A stretch of 64,000 bases of DNA. Origin: Foliamicus sp963666765 (GTDB lineage: Bacteria; Pseudomonadota; Gammaproteobacteria; Steroidobacterales; Foliamicaceae). Below are positions 51,376 to 60,063 of the stretch, piece after piece. The notes beneath the pieces are model-generated. The model worked only from the letters and a program-made list of their open reading frames with translations. It was not told where the DNA came from and did not search any database. The stretch's first letter is position 1, and every line of letters starts with the position of its first letter. The DNA lies in the NCBI GenBank assembly GCA_963666765.1, contig OY762933.1:124001-188000 (forward strand), in the 5' to 3' direction. The position numbers and the translations under genes are program-made.

Positions 51376-53489
51376 GTCGGGAGGGAAGGCGTCCCGCCTT
51401 CCGCAAGGGCGGGGACACCCTCTTTACCGGGGGTCAGCCGGAGGTTGGAATAGCGGTCCACGCGTGCCTGCCAACCCGGGGGGATTGCGGTGGTGGTATC
51501 GGACTGCTCAACGATGGCGGGGCCTTCGATCCGGTGGCCCGGCTTGAGCCGGGACCGGCGATAGAAGTCGGTAGGCCGGGGATCGGTCAAGCCGGGAAAG
51601 CGGCAGGGCGCGGTCAGCAGCGGCTCGGTGTCCACGGTGGCCGTCTCCGCGGCGTGCGCGGATACGAGAGGCTTGCCGGGCACGTAGGCGGATACGCCGA
51701 GGTTGATGACCCGCACCGGCATGTCCGGGTATGCGCGCAGATAAGCGCGCTCGTGCTCGGCATCGAAGCGTGCGCGCAACGCCCCGGCCCACGCGGCATT
51801 GATTTCGCCGGCCGGTGTCTCCACCGCCAGTTCGTTGCCCTGGCCGGCATAGCGGCACTCGGCCAAGAGTTTCAGGCGCACTTCATCCGCGCCGAATCCG
51901 TCGCCTGCAAGCCGCCCGGTGGCCTCCCGCGTCATTTCATCGAACTGGTCCGAGACCGCCCTGTAGTTCAGATCGTCCAGGTCGCTCCACAGCGTTGCCT
52001 TGAATTCGTAGCGCACCTGCGCGCACAGGAGCCCGCCGGCCGCGCCTACGCCGGGATGCGGCGGGACCAGCACTTCGCCGATGGCGAGCGCCCCGGCCAC
52101 CGGCGCGGCGAAGGCCCCGCCTGCGCCGCCATAGGCTATCAGCGTGAATTCGCGCGGGTCAAAGCCCTTGGACACGCTGGCCAGGCGCATCGCCTCGACC
52201 ATGTTGTTGACCGCGATATCGAAAATGCCTCCGGCGGCGTCCTCCGGCGTCAGGCCCAGCGGCTCCGCAACGTGCCGGCGGACGGATTCGCGGGCCCGGT
52301 CCGGCTTCAGGGTGGGCACGGCGTCCGCCAGGTGGGCGGCGCGGTACCAGCCGCTCACCAGCAGCGCATCGGTTACGGTGGGCTGTTCGCCGCCCCTGCC
52401 GTAGCAGGCGGGGCCGGGATCGGCGCCGGCGCTTTGCGGACCCACGCGGAACATGCCTTCGGGGTCCAGCCAGGCGATCGAGCCGCCGCCGGCGCCCAGC
52501 GTGGCGATGTCCACCATGGGCGTCATCACGTCATAGTCGCCCACCTGGGTATCGAGCAGGCTGCGCATGCGCATTTCGCCGTCCGGCGCCACGCCGATGT
52601 CCGCGGACGTGCCGCCCACGTCCAGTGTTATGACGTTCCTGCGCCCGATCTCATTGCCGGCCTCGATGCCGGCGATCAACGCGCCCACCGGCCCGGAAAG
52701 CAGGAGGTTCACCGGCCGCCGGTAGGCCTCGGCCGGCGCGACCATGCCGCCGCCGGAGGTCATCAGGCGCAATTGCGCCGGCACGCCGGCCTCCTCCAGC
52801 GCGCCGGCGAAGCGGCGCACGTAGCGGCCGGTCACGGGGCCCACGTAAGCGTTCATCGCCGTGGTGGAAAAGCGTTCGTATTCGCGCACGAGTGGCGCGA
52901 TCTCGTGACTGGCGGTTATGTACGCTTCCGGGAACTCGCGCCGGGCGATTTCCGCGATGCGCTTTTCGTGCTCCGGGTTCAGGAAGGAAAAAAGGCAGCA
53001 CACGGCGACGGATTCGACGCCCTGGTCCTTGAGACGCTCAATGGCCTCGCGCACGTCGTCCTCATTCAGCGGCACTTCGACTTCGCCGCCGGGAGCGCGG
53101 ATCCTCTCCCGCACTGTCATCCGCCAGCGGCGCGGGGCCAGGGGACGGCTCTGGCGGGCGATTTCCTGGTAGTGCGAGAAGTTGTACGGCCGGTCCTTGC
53201 GCCCGATGTGCAGGACGTCGCGAAAGCCGCGCGTGGTGATCAGGCCGGTCTTCGCTCCCTTGCGCTCCAGCAGCGCGTTAGTGGCGACGGTGGTGCCGTG
53301 ACAGCAGAACTCGATGTCGGCGAAATCCAGCCCCGCCTTGCGCAGCAGTTTCTCGGCGCCCTGCATGGCGGCGCGGGCCGGGTCCCGCGGGGTAGAGGCG
53401 AGCTTGTGGGTCGCCAGCACCTGTCCGTCGCGGCCGGCGGCTATAAGGTCCGTGAACGTTCCGCCGATGTCGATGCCGATACGCGCCAA
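51372..53489 (-). CDS. Hydantoinase A/oxoprolinase family subunit (HyuA) 2
   Basis: This 705-residue subunit starts at TTG 53489 (LARIGIDIGGTFTDLIAAG), with GAGAGG about 10 bp upstream. The longer open frame to 54509 is antisense to the MmgE/PrpD gene. It shows CHGTTVATNALLERKGAKTGLI, TLDVGGTSADIGVAPDGE, TLGAGGGSIAWLDPEGMFRVGP and SAGADPGPACYGRGG, the complete HyuA set. VYAYGGAG-like LIAYGGAGGAFA is near the C-terminal third. The last 17 or so residues (KEGVPALAEGGTPSLPT) are encoded by a palindromic repeat copy at 51379-51431. It leads the operon HyuA-HyuB-PrpD-YrdC. Confidence 0.9.
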   Translation of the reverse strand: MARIGIDIGGTFTDLIAAGRDGQVLATHKLASTPRDPARAAMQGAEKLLRKAGLDFADIEFCCHGTTVATNALLERKGAKTGLITTRGFRDVLHIGRKDRPYNFSHYQEIARQSRPLAPRRWRMTVRERIRAPGGEVEVPLNEDDVREAIERLKDQGVESVAVCCLFSFLNPEHEKRIAEIARREFPEAYITASHEIAPLVREYERFSTTAMNAYVGPVTGRYVRRFAGALEEAGVPAQLRLMTSGGGMVAPAEAYRRPVNLLLSGPVGALIAGIEAGNEIGRRNVITLDVGGTSADIGVAPDGEMRMRSLLDTQVGDYDVMTPMVDIATLGAGGGSIAWLDPEGMFRVGPQSAGADPGPACYGRGGEQPTVTDALLVSGWYRAAHLADAVPTLKPDRARESVRRHVAEPLGLTPEDAAGGIFDIAVNNMVEAMRLASVSKGFDPREFTLIAYGGAGGAFAAPVAGALAIGEVLVPPHPGVGAAGGLLCAQVRYEFKATLWSDLDDLNYRAVSDQFDEMTREATGRLAGDGFGADEVRLKLLAECRYAGQGNELAVETPAGEINAAWAGALRARFDAEHERAYLRAYPDMPVRVINLGVSAYVPGKPLVSAHAAETATVDTEPLLTAPCRFPGLTDPRPTDFYRRSRLKPGHRIEGPAIVEQSDTTTAIPPGWQARVDRYSNLRLTPGKEGVPALAEGGTPSLPT
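51379..51431. repeat. Palindromic repeat copy inside the end of HyuA 2
   Basis: GGGAGGGAAGGCGTCCCGCCTTCC is a clear hairpin and GCAAGGGCGGGGACACCCTC the second part. It lies in frame at the 3' end of hyuA, ending 5 bp before the overlap with hyuB. Confidence 0.75.
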
Positions 53490-53597
53490 GATGCCCGCGC
53501 CTCTCCGCGCGCCTGATAAGGACGGCGAATTTTCGCACAGTGGCGGTTGCGGCTGACACGCTGGCTCCGTACCAGGTCGTGTAAGGTTCCGGCTGCC

Positions 53598-54959
53598 ATG
53601 GGCGCGCTGACCGAATCCATACTCGACTTCCTGTGCGGCGACCTCCCCGCGCGCGCTCCGGTAGGGGCCCGCCGTGTCGCCATGACCGGGTTCGTCGACT
53701 GCCTGGGCGTCGCCCTGGCCGGAGCGGACCAGCCGGTGACGCGAAATCTGCTCAAGTCCGACGGCGGAGGCAATCTCGAATCCCGCCTGCTGCTCAGCGG
53801 CGATCGAATGCCGGCAGCCGCCGCCGCCCTGATCGGTTCGGCCGCGGCACACGCGCTCGATTTCGATGACTACGCCTTCGCCAATCACACCAGCGCCGTG
53901 CTGGTTCCGCCGATCCTTGCGGAAGCCGAAGTGGTGCGGGCCTCGGGCGCCAGCATGGTCGAGGCCTACCTGGCGGGGTTCGAAGTCTGGAGCGTCCTGG
54001 CGCGGCGTGAGAAGGACTACATGCAAGGTGCGGGATGGCACCCGACCGGCGTCTATGGACCGGTGGGTGCGGCCGCCGCCCTTTGCCGGCTGCGCGGCAT
54101 GTCCCGCGGCGAAACGCGCAACGCGCTGGGCCTTGCCGCCGCCGCCGGGGGCGGCGTGATGGACAACTTCGGGACCCAGGCCAAGCCCTACCAGGCCGCG
54201 CGCGCGGCCGAGGCCGGCCTTGTGGCGGTTCGGCGCGCGCTGGCCGGACTGGACGCGGGGGCCCACGCGCTGGACGGGGCAGGGGGCCTCCTTCAGGCGG
54301 TATCGCCATCCGGGCGCGTGGACCGCGCCTCGGCGGCGCCGGAACTCGGCCATGATTGGTACATGGCCAGGCACGGGCTGAACATCAAGCCCTACCCAGT
54401 GGTGGGCGCGGCGCAGCGCTGCGTGGACGCGGCCCTGCAACTGCGCGCCGACCACGGACCGGGTCCCGCGGCGATCAGGCGGGCGACTGCGCGCGTCAGC
54501 GAGGGACACTCTTCGGTCATGCAGTTCCGGCTACCGGCCGACGCCATGCAAGCCAAGTTCAGTCTGGAGTTCGCGGTCGCTGCGCCGCTGATCTTCGGAC
54601 GCCTGGGCCTTGCGGAAATGCGCGACGATTGTGTGCGGCGGGACGACGTGCAGGCGTTGATGCGCAAGGTGGAGCGCAGGGAAGGCCCGGACGACGATCC
54701 GGTTTACCCGGTCGGGGCGCGCCAGGACACTGTCGGAGTTGTGCTTGACGACGGAACCGAACTCGAGAGCCAACCGGTTCATCGCTACCGGGGGCACGGG
54801 CAGAACCCGCTTTCATCGGGCGAGCTGCGCGCCAAGTTCATGGATTGCGCAACGGCTACCGGCGCAGTTCCGGCTGAACTCGCAGCTGAACTGTTCGAGC
54901 AGTTGTCGCGTCTGGAGGAACTGAACGGTGTTGAGTCTATACCAGAAATGACGATATAA
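53598..54959 (+). CDS. MmgE/PrpD-family protein 2
   Basis: This 453-residue protein starts at ATG 53598 (MGALTESILDFL). It has DCLGVALAGADQPVT near the N-terminus, HALDFDDYAFANHTSAVLVPPI for the active-site region, GWHPTGVYGPVGAAAAL, KPYPVVGAAQRCVDAAL and a RRATARVSEGHSSVMQ segment. It is paralogous to the protein at 48152 but only modestly similar, with a different C-terminus ending EELNGVESIPEMTI. The enzyme family includes decarboxylases and dehydratases acting on tricarboxylic acids. It is divergent from the hyuA 2 operon (108-bp gap) and converges with the amidase gene across an AT-rich spacer. Confidence 0.86.
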   Translation: MGALTESILDFLCGDLPARAPVGARRVAMTGFVDCLGVALAGADQPVTRNLLKSDGGGNLESRLLLSGDRMPAAAAALIGSAAAHALDFDDYAFANHTSAVLVPPILAEAEVVRASGASMVEAYLAGFEVWSVLARREKDYMQGAGWHPTGVYGPVGAAAALCRLRGMSRGETRNALGLAAAAGGGVMDNFGTQAKPYQAARAAEAGLVAVRRALAGLDAGAHALDGAGGLLQAVSPSGRVDRASAAPELGHDWYMARHGLNIKPYPVVGAAQRCVDAALQLRADHGPGPAAIRRATARVSEGHSSVMQFRLPADAMQAKFSLEFAVAAPLIFGRLGLAEMRDDCVRRDDVQALMRKVERREGPDDDPVYPVGARQDTVGVVLDDGTELESQPVHRYRGHGQNPLSSGELRAKFMDCATATGAVPAELAAELFEQLSRLEELNGVESIPEMTI

Positions 54960-55019
54960 AAGAGTGATATATCAATACATTGCTGAGTTATTCTTAATTT
55001 TTATTTAAGTTAAGGGTTA
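54960..55019. other. AT-rich spacer between convergent genes
   Basis: These 60 bp are far more AT-rich than their surroundings, including TTCTTAATTTTTATTTAAG with CTTAA/TTAAG arms. They probably form the transcription-termination zone for both convergent genes; no strong GC hairpin is present. Confidence 0.4.
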
Positions 55020-56297
55020 CTAGCCCGCCAGCAATTCCTCCAGCGCCGCGGCCACTGCCAGCACCTGCATGTCCGCGAACCGCGCTCCTACGAGTTGTAC
55101 GCCTACCGGCAGACTCGCCGGACCCTTCTGAGCCGGAACCGTCACGCACGGCAGGTGCAGCGCCGTGAACAGCCGGTTGAACGTGGCCTCGCCGTTTCCC
55201 TCGCTGCGAAGGATCGCTTCACCCGGCACCGAAGCCGTAAGCCAGGCATCGTAATCGGCCAGGCGCTCGTCGAACACCGGGCGCAGGCCGCCGATCCCGT
55301 CGTAGGCTTCGGCCATCAACCGTGGCGTGATCCCGCGGTTGACCTCGACTTCCTCGATGATGTCCTCGTGCAGCCCCTGTTTGCCGGCGCCGTGTTCGGC
55401 CAGCAGCGAGATCCGCGCTTCGCCATGCATGATCACGTCCTGCCACTCGTTCAGGTTGTCGGCGGCCGGGATCTCGTCCACCGTATCTACGGTGTGGCCG
55501 GCCTCCGCCAGCTTCCCGGCGGCGGTCTCTACGGCCGACCGGCTGGCCGGTTCCGCGTCCGGCCAGTAGGGCGTGCGGTACAGCCCGATGCGCAGGCTCC
55601 GGCCGTCTTCCGGCGCCTGCCATTGGCCCAGGTTCAGGACTTCTGCGGTCCGCGCCAGCAGTTCCACGTTCTCCGCCATCCAGCCCACCGTATCGAGGCT
55701 GGGCGCGTGCAGCCACAGTCCCTGCACCGGCACCCGCCCGTAGGTGGGCTTGAATCCGGCCACGCCGCAGAACGACGACGGCCGGATCACCGAGCCGCCG
55801 GTTTGCGTCCCCAGCGCCATGGGCGCCATGCCGGTGGCGACGGCGGCGCCGGAGCCGGCCGACGAGCCTCCAGGGGTGCGCGCGGGGTCATGCGGATTGG
55901 TGGTGGGCGGGTCGCGGCCGATCCCGGCGAATTCAACGGTGTCCGCCTTGCCCAGCAGCACGCAGCCGGCCTGGCGCAGAAGGCGCACGCAGGCGGCGTC
56001 CTGCTCGGCCCGGCGGCCCTCGTAGCGCGGCGAGTTGCGCTGCGTGGGCAGGTCCACGGTATCGATCACGTCCTTTACCGCAAACGGCAGGCCGTGCAGG
56101 GCGCTGCGCGGCCCGCGCAGTTCGCGTTCGCGGTCGCGCGCGCGCGCCTCGCCCAGCGCCCGCTCGGCGTCGAAGGCCGCAAACGCCCGCACTTCCTTCT
56201 CGCGCCTCCCGTAGCGCGCAATGCAACGCTCGACCGCCTGCTCGCTTGACAGCTCTCCGCTCGCCAGCCTGTTCCAGATCCCGCGCTTTACTGCCAT
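55020..56297 (-). CDS. Amidase signature family hydrolase
   Basis: This 425-residue protein starts at ATG 56297 (MAVKRGIWNRLASGE). It contains the full Ser-Ser-Lys catalytic triad: Lys75 in PFAVKDVIDT, Ser145 in PGGSSAGSGAAV and the nucleophile Ser169 in GTQTGGSVIRPSSFCG. The N-terminal helix and the IGLYRTPYWPDAEP-type central region are usual for amidases acting on small amides; GatA-like proteins are larger and show different flanks. It could release ammonia and an acid that feeds the hydantoinase or PrpD branch nearby. It is convergent with MmgE/PrpD 2 and divergent from coxG. Confidence 0.9.
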   Translation of the reverse strand: MAVKRGIWNRLASGELSSEQAVERCIARYGRREKEVRAFAAFDAERALGEARARDRERELRGPRSALHGLPFAVKDVIDTVDLPTQRNSPRYEGRRAEQDAACVRLLRQAGCVLLGKADTVEFAGIGRDPPTTNPHDPARTPGGSSAGSGAAVATGMAPMALGTQTGGSVIRPSSFCGVAGFKPTYGRVPVQGLWLHAPSLDTVGWMAENVELLARTAEVLNLGQWQAPEDGRSLRIGLYRTPYWPDAEPASRSAVETAAGKLAEAGHTVDTVDEIPAADNLNEWQDVIMHGEARISLLAEHGAGKQGLHEDIIEEVEVNRGITPRLMAEAYDGIGGLRPVFDERLADYDAWLTASVPGEAILRSEGNGEATFNRLFTALHLPCVTVPAQKGPASLPVGVQLVGARFADMQVLAVAAALEELLAG

Positions 56298-56413
56298 GCC
56301 GGCATTATTCCAGCATGGCCGGCATATTGCAGCCGCCGGTTTTGGGGATTGCCGAATATCCTCCATCAGGACAGGGCTTGCGGTTACGATAACGCCCGGA
56401 TCCGGCCGCAAAG

Positions 56414-57004
56414 ATGGAAATCAAGGGAGAACAAAGCCTGGCGCACCCGCGGGAAGACGTGTGGGCGGCGCTCATCGATCCCGAAGTCCTGGGCGCCTGC
56501 GTGCCTGGTTGCCAATCGTTTGAAAGGGTTGGCGAGAATCAGTACCGCGCTTCCATGCAGGCCGATATCGGCCCGGTCAGCGCACGATTCGCCGTCGAAA
56601 TCCGGATTGCCGATCCGGACCCGCCACGCTCGTACCGGCTGGAAGGCAGCGCCAGGGCGCCGGTCGGATTCGGCCGGGGCCAGGCCGACGTGCGCCTGGA
56701 AGAAGACGGCAAGGGCGGAACCGCGCTCAGCTATTCAGCGAAGTTGCAACTCGGAGGAAAACTCGCACAGGTCGGGTCCCGCCTTCTGTCGGGCATAACG
56801 CGGAAGATTGCCGCCAACTTCTTCGAGCGTTTCGCGCGGGTGCTCGACGGCAAGTTGCCGGCCGGCGCGGCGGCGAAACGGACCGGCGAATCGCAGTTCG
56901 GGACCGCGGTTCGTCGACTTTGGGAGAACCGTGCGTTGCGCTGGGTGGCCCTGGCCGTACTGATCGTCCTGGGCGCGCTGGCTGTTTTGCTGTCGTTGAC
57001 CTGA
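56414..57004 (+). CDS. coxG: CoxG-like SRPBCC-domain protein (CO dehydrogenase accessory)
   Basis: This 196-residue protein has the CoxG/SRPBCC fold. It opens EIKGEQSLAHPREDVWAAL and continues IDPEVLGACVPGCQSFERVG, GPVSARFAVEIRIADPDPP and a YSAKLQLGGKLAQVGSRLLSG helix. A single C-terminal membrane helix at about residues 175-195 (WVALAVLIVLGALAVLLSL) anchors it in the membrane. In carboxydotrophs CoxG recruits CO dehydrogenase to the membrane and carries quinone-like ligands. It lies 172 bp upstream of coxS, at the head of the operon, and its orientation and context fit a cox-type cluster. Confidence 0.85.
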   Translation: MEIKGEQSLAHPREDVWAALIDPEVLGACVPGCQSFERVGENQYRASMQADIGPVSARFAVEIRIADPDPPRSYRLEGSARAPVGFGRGQADVRLEEDGKGGTALSYSAKLQLGGKLAQVGSRLLSGITRKIAANFFERFARVLDGKLPAGAAAKRTGESQFGTAVRRLWENRALRWVALAVLIVLGALAVLLSLT

Positions 57005-57100
57005 TGATTTTTCGCGGGGAGAAGATTCATTCCCGCACTCGATTTATGGAGGGCCCGGGGATACTCTCGCGCCTCGCATATGGAAGCGTTATGATCGGCA

Positions 57101-57176
57101 GTGCTGTGCCGGAACAGCACAGTCGGCCCCGGCGATAGCCGGAAAAAATGTATTCGTAAGTTAAGGAGGGGCTGGA
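57101..57176 (+). promoter_or_regulatory. Leader of the coxSLM operon with two hairpins and a strong RBS
   Basis: GTGCTGT (57101-57107) pairs with ACAGCAC (57114-57120). CCGGC and GCCGG (57129-57142) form a second small hairpin followed by AAAAAA. AAGGAGG at 57163-57169 precedes the coxS ATG by 7 bp. Function of the hairpins is not known; they may terminate the coxG transcript or process the leader. Confidence 0.45.
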
Positions 57177-57656
57177 ATGGACGCAAAGGTTTCGTTCACG
57201 CTGAACGGCAAGAGCGTCGATGCCGAGACTACCGGCGCGACGCTGCTGGTGGATCTGCTTCGCAACCATTTCGGACTGACCGGCGCCCACGTGGGTTGCG
57301 ACACCAGCCAGTGCGGCGCCTGCGTGGTTCATGTCGACGGCGTCTCGGTCAAGAGCTGCACCATGCTGGCGGCGCAGGCCGAGGGGCGAACGGTAGAGAC
57401 GATCGAGGGCCTGGCCAGCAACGGCGAACTGCATCCCGTTCAGCAGGCGTTTCATGAGCACCATGCCCTGCAATGCGGATTCTGCACGCCGGGCATGATC
57501 ATGAGCGCGGTCGATCTGCTGCGCCGAAACCCGCGGCCCAGCGAAGTCGAAGTGCGTGACTGGCTGGAGGGCAATATATGCCGCTGCACCGGCTATCACA
57601 ACATCGTGAAGGCCGTGCGCGCGGCGGCGGCCGCAATGGGTGAGGAGGCGTCATGA
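57177..57656 (+). CDS. coxS: Molybdenum hydroxylase small (2Fe-2S) subunit
   Basis: This 159-residue iron-sulphur protein has the two [2Fe-2S] motif sets: plant-ferredoxin-like CDTSQCGACVVHVDG (Cys41, Cys46, Cys49, then Cys61), and C-terminal HALQCGFCTPGMIMSAV (Cys100, Cys103) with NICRCTGYHNIV (Cys135, Cys137). The pattern is exactly that of CoxS in CO dehydrogenase and related xanthine-oxidase-family hydroxylases. It transfers electrons from the molybdenum site to FAD. It overlaps coxL by 4 bp (ATGA). Confidence 0.95.
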   Translation: MDAKVSFTLNGKSVDAETTGATLLVDLLRNHFGLTGAHVGCDTSQCGACVVHVDGVSVKSCTMLAAQAEGRTVETIEGLASNGELHPVQQAFHEHHALQCGFCTPGMIMSAVDLLRRNPRPSEVEVRDWLEGNICRCTGYHNIVKAVRAAAAAMGEEAS

Positions 57657-60049
57657 GCGGCGAAATGGGAATCGGCGTCTCGGCGCCACGCACCGAGGAC
57701 CGGCGCTTCATTACCGGCAGGGGCCGGTATGTTGACGACATCAACCTGCGTTCGCAGCAATATGCCTGGTTCGTTCGCTCCCCCCACCCGCATGCCGAGG
57801 TGCGCGGCGTGGACGCGGCGGACGCATTGAAGATGCCGGGCGTTACGGCCGTGCTGACGGGAGCCGACATGCAGGCCGACGGTGTCGGGCCTCTGCCCGT
57901 GGCCTGGGGCATAACCAGCAGGGACGGCTCGCCCGCCTTTGAGCCCGAATTTCCGGGGCTGGCCACCGATCGTGTGCGCTACGTGGGCAACGCGGTGGCG
58001 GTGGTCGTGGCCGAGTCGCGGTCCCAGGCCCGGGATGCCGCCGAGATGGTGAGCGTGGACTATGGGGAACTGGAGTCCGTGGCCAGCGCAACGGCCGCGC
58101 TGGAGGAAGGCGCCCCCCAGATTCATGAAGGCGCGCCCGGCAACCTGTGCTTCGACTGGGAGTGGCTGCCGGCGGCCATGGCGCCGGACGCCAGGGCGAA
58201 CACGGACAAGGCCTTCAAGGAGGCCGCGCACGTCGTATCGCTGGAACTGGTCAACAACCGCCTGGTTCCGAACGCCATGGAACCCCGCGCCAGCCTGGCG
58301 GACTTCAATCCCGCCACCGGTCAGCTCACGCTGTACACCACCAGCCAGAACCCGCACGTCAACCGCCTGCTCTTGTGCACCGCCACGCTGAAGATGCCGG
58401 AGCACAAGGTGCGGGTCGTGGCGCCGGACGTCGGCGGCGGCTTCGGGTCGAAAATCTATCACTACGCCGAAGAGCTGACTGTGTGCTGGGCCTCGCGGCG
58501 GCTGGGCGTGCCGGTGAAGTGGACCGCCGAGCGCAGCGAGTCGTTTCTGACCGATGCGCAGGCGCGCGACCATGTGACCCGCGTGGAACTGGCGCTGGAT
58601 GCCGAGGCGCGGTTCACCGGCCTGCGGGTGGACACCATCGCCAACCTGGGCGGATGGCTGTCGGCCTTCGGTCCGGCCATTCCCACGGTGTTCTATGCGC
58701 CGTTGCTGGCTGGGGTCTACAAGACACCCAACGTCTACGTCACCGTCAAGGGCGTGTTCACCAACACCACGCCGACCGATGCGTACCGGGGCGCCGGGCG
58801 TCCGGAAGCCTGCTACGCGGTGGAGAGGGTCGTGGAAGAAGCCGCGGTGCAGCTCGACATGGACCCGGCCGAACTGCGCCGGCTGAATTTCATCCAGCCC
58901 GACGAGTTTCCCTACCAGTCACCGGTCGGGCAGCTCTACGACTCGGGCGATTTTGAAGGCTGCCTGGATCTCGCCAGCAAGCTGAACGCCTACGACGAGT
59001 TTCCCGAGCGGCGGAGACAGAGCGAGAAAAGGGGCAAGCTGCGCGGCCGCGGCATGTGCTTCTACATCGAAGCCTGCGGCGCCGCGCCTTCGCAGGCCGC
59101 CGGGCAACTCGGCGCGCGCGCCGGGCTCTACGAGGTAGCCACCGTTCGGGTGCATCCCACCGGCAGCGTGCAGGTACTGACCGGGGCTCACAGCCACGGG
59201 CAGAGCCATGAGACCACCTTCGCGCAGATCGTCGCGGAGCGCCTGGGCATCGATTTCGGCAATGTGGAAGTGGTTCACGGCGACACCGGCGAAATCCCGT
59301 TCGGAATGGGGACCTTTGGCTCGCGTTCCCTGGCCGTCGGCGGAACCGCCCTTTACAAGGCCATCGACAAGGTGGAGGAGAAGGGACGCAAGATCGCCGC
59401 CCACTTGCTCGAAGCGGAGGCCGACGATATCGAGTTCACCGAGGGCGAGTACCGGGTGGCCGGCACCGACCGTGCGGTGTCCTTCGGGGATGTCGCGCTG
59501 GCGGCGTACGTGCCGCACAACTATCCGCTGCAGGAACTGGAGCCGGGGCTGGAAGAGACCGCGTTTTTCGATCCGGAGAATTTCACCTTCCCGTCCGGAT
59601 GCTACATCTGCGAGGTGGAAGTGGACCGGCAAACCGGCCAGGTCGATCTGCGCGATTTCGTTGCCGCCGACGACTTCGGCAACATCATCAACCCAATGGT
59701 GGTGGAAGGCCAGGTGCACGGCGGGCTGGCGCAGGGCATCGGGCAGGCGCTGCTGGAGCATTGCCTGTATACGCCCGAAGGCCAGTTGCTCAGTGGTTCG
59801 TACATGGACTACTGCATGCCGCGTGCCGACGATTTGCCGAATTTCGTCGTGGCGACGCGCTGTACGCCCACACCCTTCAACCCACTGGGCGTCAAGGGTT
59901 GCGGCGAAGCTGGCGCGATCGGCGCGCCGCCGGCGGTCATCAATGCCGTTCTCGACGCGCTGCGCCCGCTGGGCGTCAGGCATATCGACATGCCGGCCAC
60001 GCCGCAGGCCGTGTGGCAGGCGATACAGTCCGCGCGGTCCGGCGGGTAG
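57653..60049 (+). CDS. coxL: Molybdenum hydroxylase large subunit, form II CO dehydrogenase-like
   Basis: This 798-residue subunit has PRTEDRRFITGRGRYVDDI at the N-terminus, VGGGFGSKIYHYAEELTVCW for molybdopterin binding and the signature AYRGAGR (residues 377-383) in PTDAYRGAGRPEACY. GVKGCGEAGAIGAPPA supplies the catalytic Glu752. True form I CO dehydrogenases have AYXCSFR, while AYRGAGR marks form II, whose substrate is often unknown and may be an aldehyde, an N-heterocycle or CO at low affinity. It is co-translated with coxS (4-bp overlap) and followed by coxM 14 bp on. The active site is in the cytoplasm. Confidence 0.93.
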   Translation: MSGEMGIGVSAPRTEDRRFITGRGRYVDDINLRSQQYAWFVRSPHPHAEVRGVDAADALKMPGVTAVLTGADMQADGVGPLPVAWGITSRDGSPAFEPEFPGLATDRVRYVGNAVAVVVAESRSQARDAAEMVSVDYGELESVASATAALEEGAPQIHEGAPGNLCFDWEWLPAAMAPDARANTDKAFKEAAHVVSLELVNNRLVPNAMEPRASLADFNPATGQLTLYTTSQNPHVNRLLLCTATLKMPEHKVRVVAPDVGGGFGSKIYHYAEELTVCWASRRLGVPVKWTAERSESFLTDAQARDHVTRVELALDAEARFTGLRVDTIANLGGWLSAFGPAIPTVFYAPLLAGVYKTPNVYVTVKGVFTNTTPTDAYRGAGRPEACYAVERVVEEAAVQLDMDPAELRRLNFIQPDEFPYQSPVGQLYDSGDFEGCLDLASKLNAYDEFPERRRQSEKRGKLRGRGMCFYIEACGAAPSQAAGQLGARAGLYEVATVRVHPTGSVQVLTGAHSHGQSHETTFAQIVAERLGIDFGNVEVVHGDTGEIPFGMGTFGSRSLAVGGTALYKAIDKVEEKGRKIAAHLLEAEADDIEFTEGEYRVAGTDRAVSFGDVALAAYVPHNYPLQELEPGLEETAFFDPENFTFPSGCYICEVEVDRQTGQVDLRDFVAADDFGNIINPMVVEGQVHGGLAQGIGQALLEHCLYTPEGQLLSGSYMDYCMPRADDLPNFVVATRCTPTPFNPLGVKGCGEAGAIGAPPAVINAVLDALRPLGVRHIDMPATPQAVWQAIQSARSGG

Positions 60050-60063
60050 AGGAGGATAGAGCG

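Noticed and set aside
49633..51453. A 606-codon plus-strand open frame over HyuB 2
   Set aside because: It is antisense to a gene with clear family motifs, and its composition is typical of a shadow frame.
53490..54509. Apparent N-terminal extension of HyuA 2
   Set aside because: It is antisense to MmgE/PrpD 2, and the family's conserved opening (IGIDIGGTFTD) begins right after TTG 53489.
59599..60063. Apparent N-terminal extension of coxM
   Set aside because: It overlaps the end of coxL in another frame. The conserved CoxM opening starts at ATG 60064, 14 bp after coxL.
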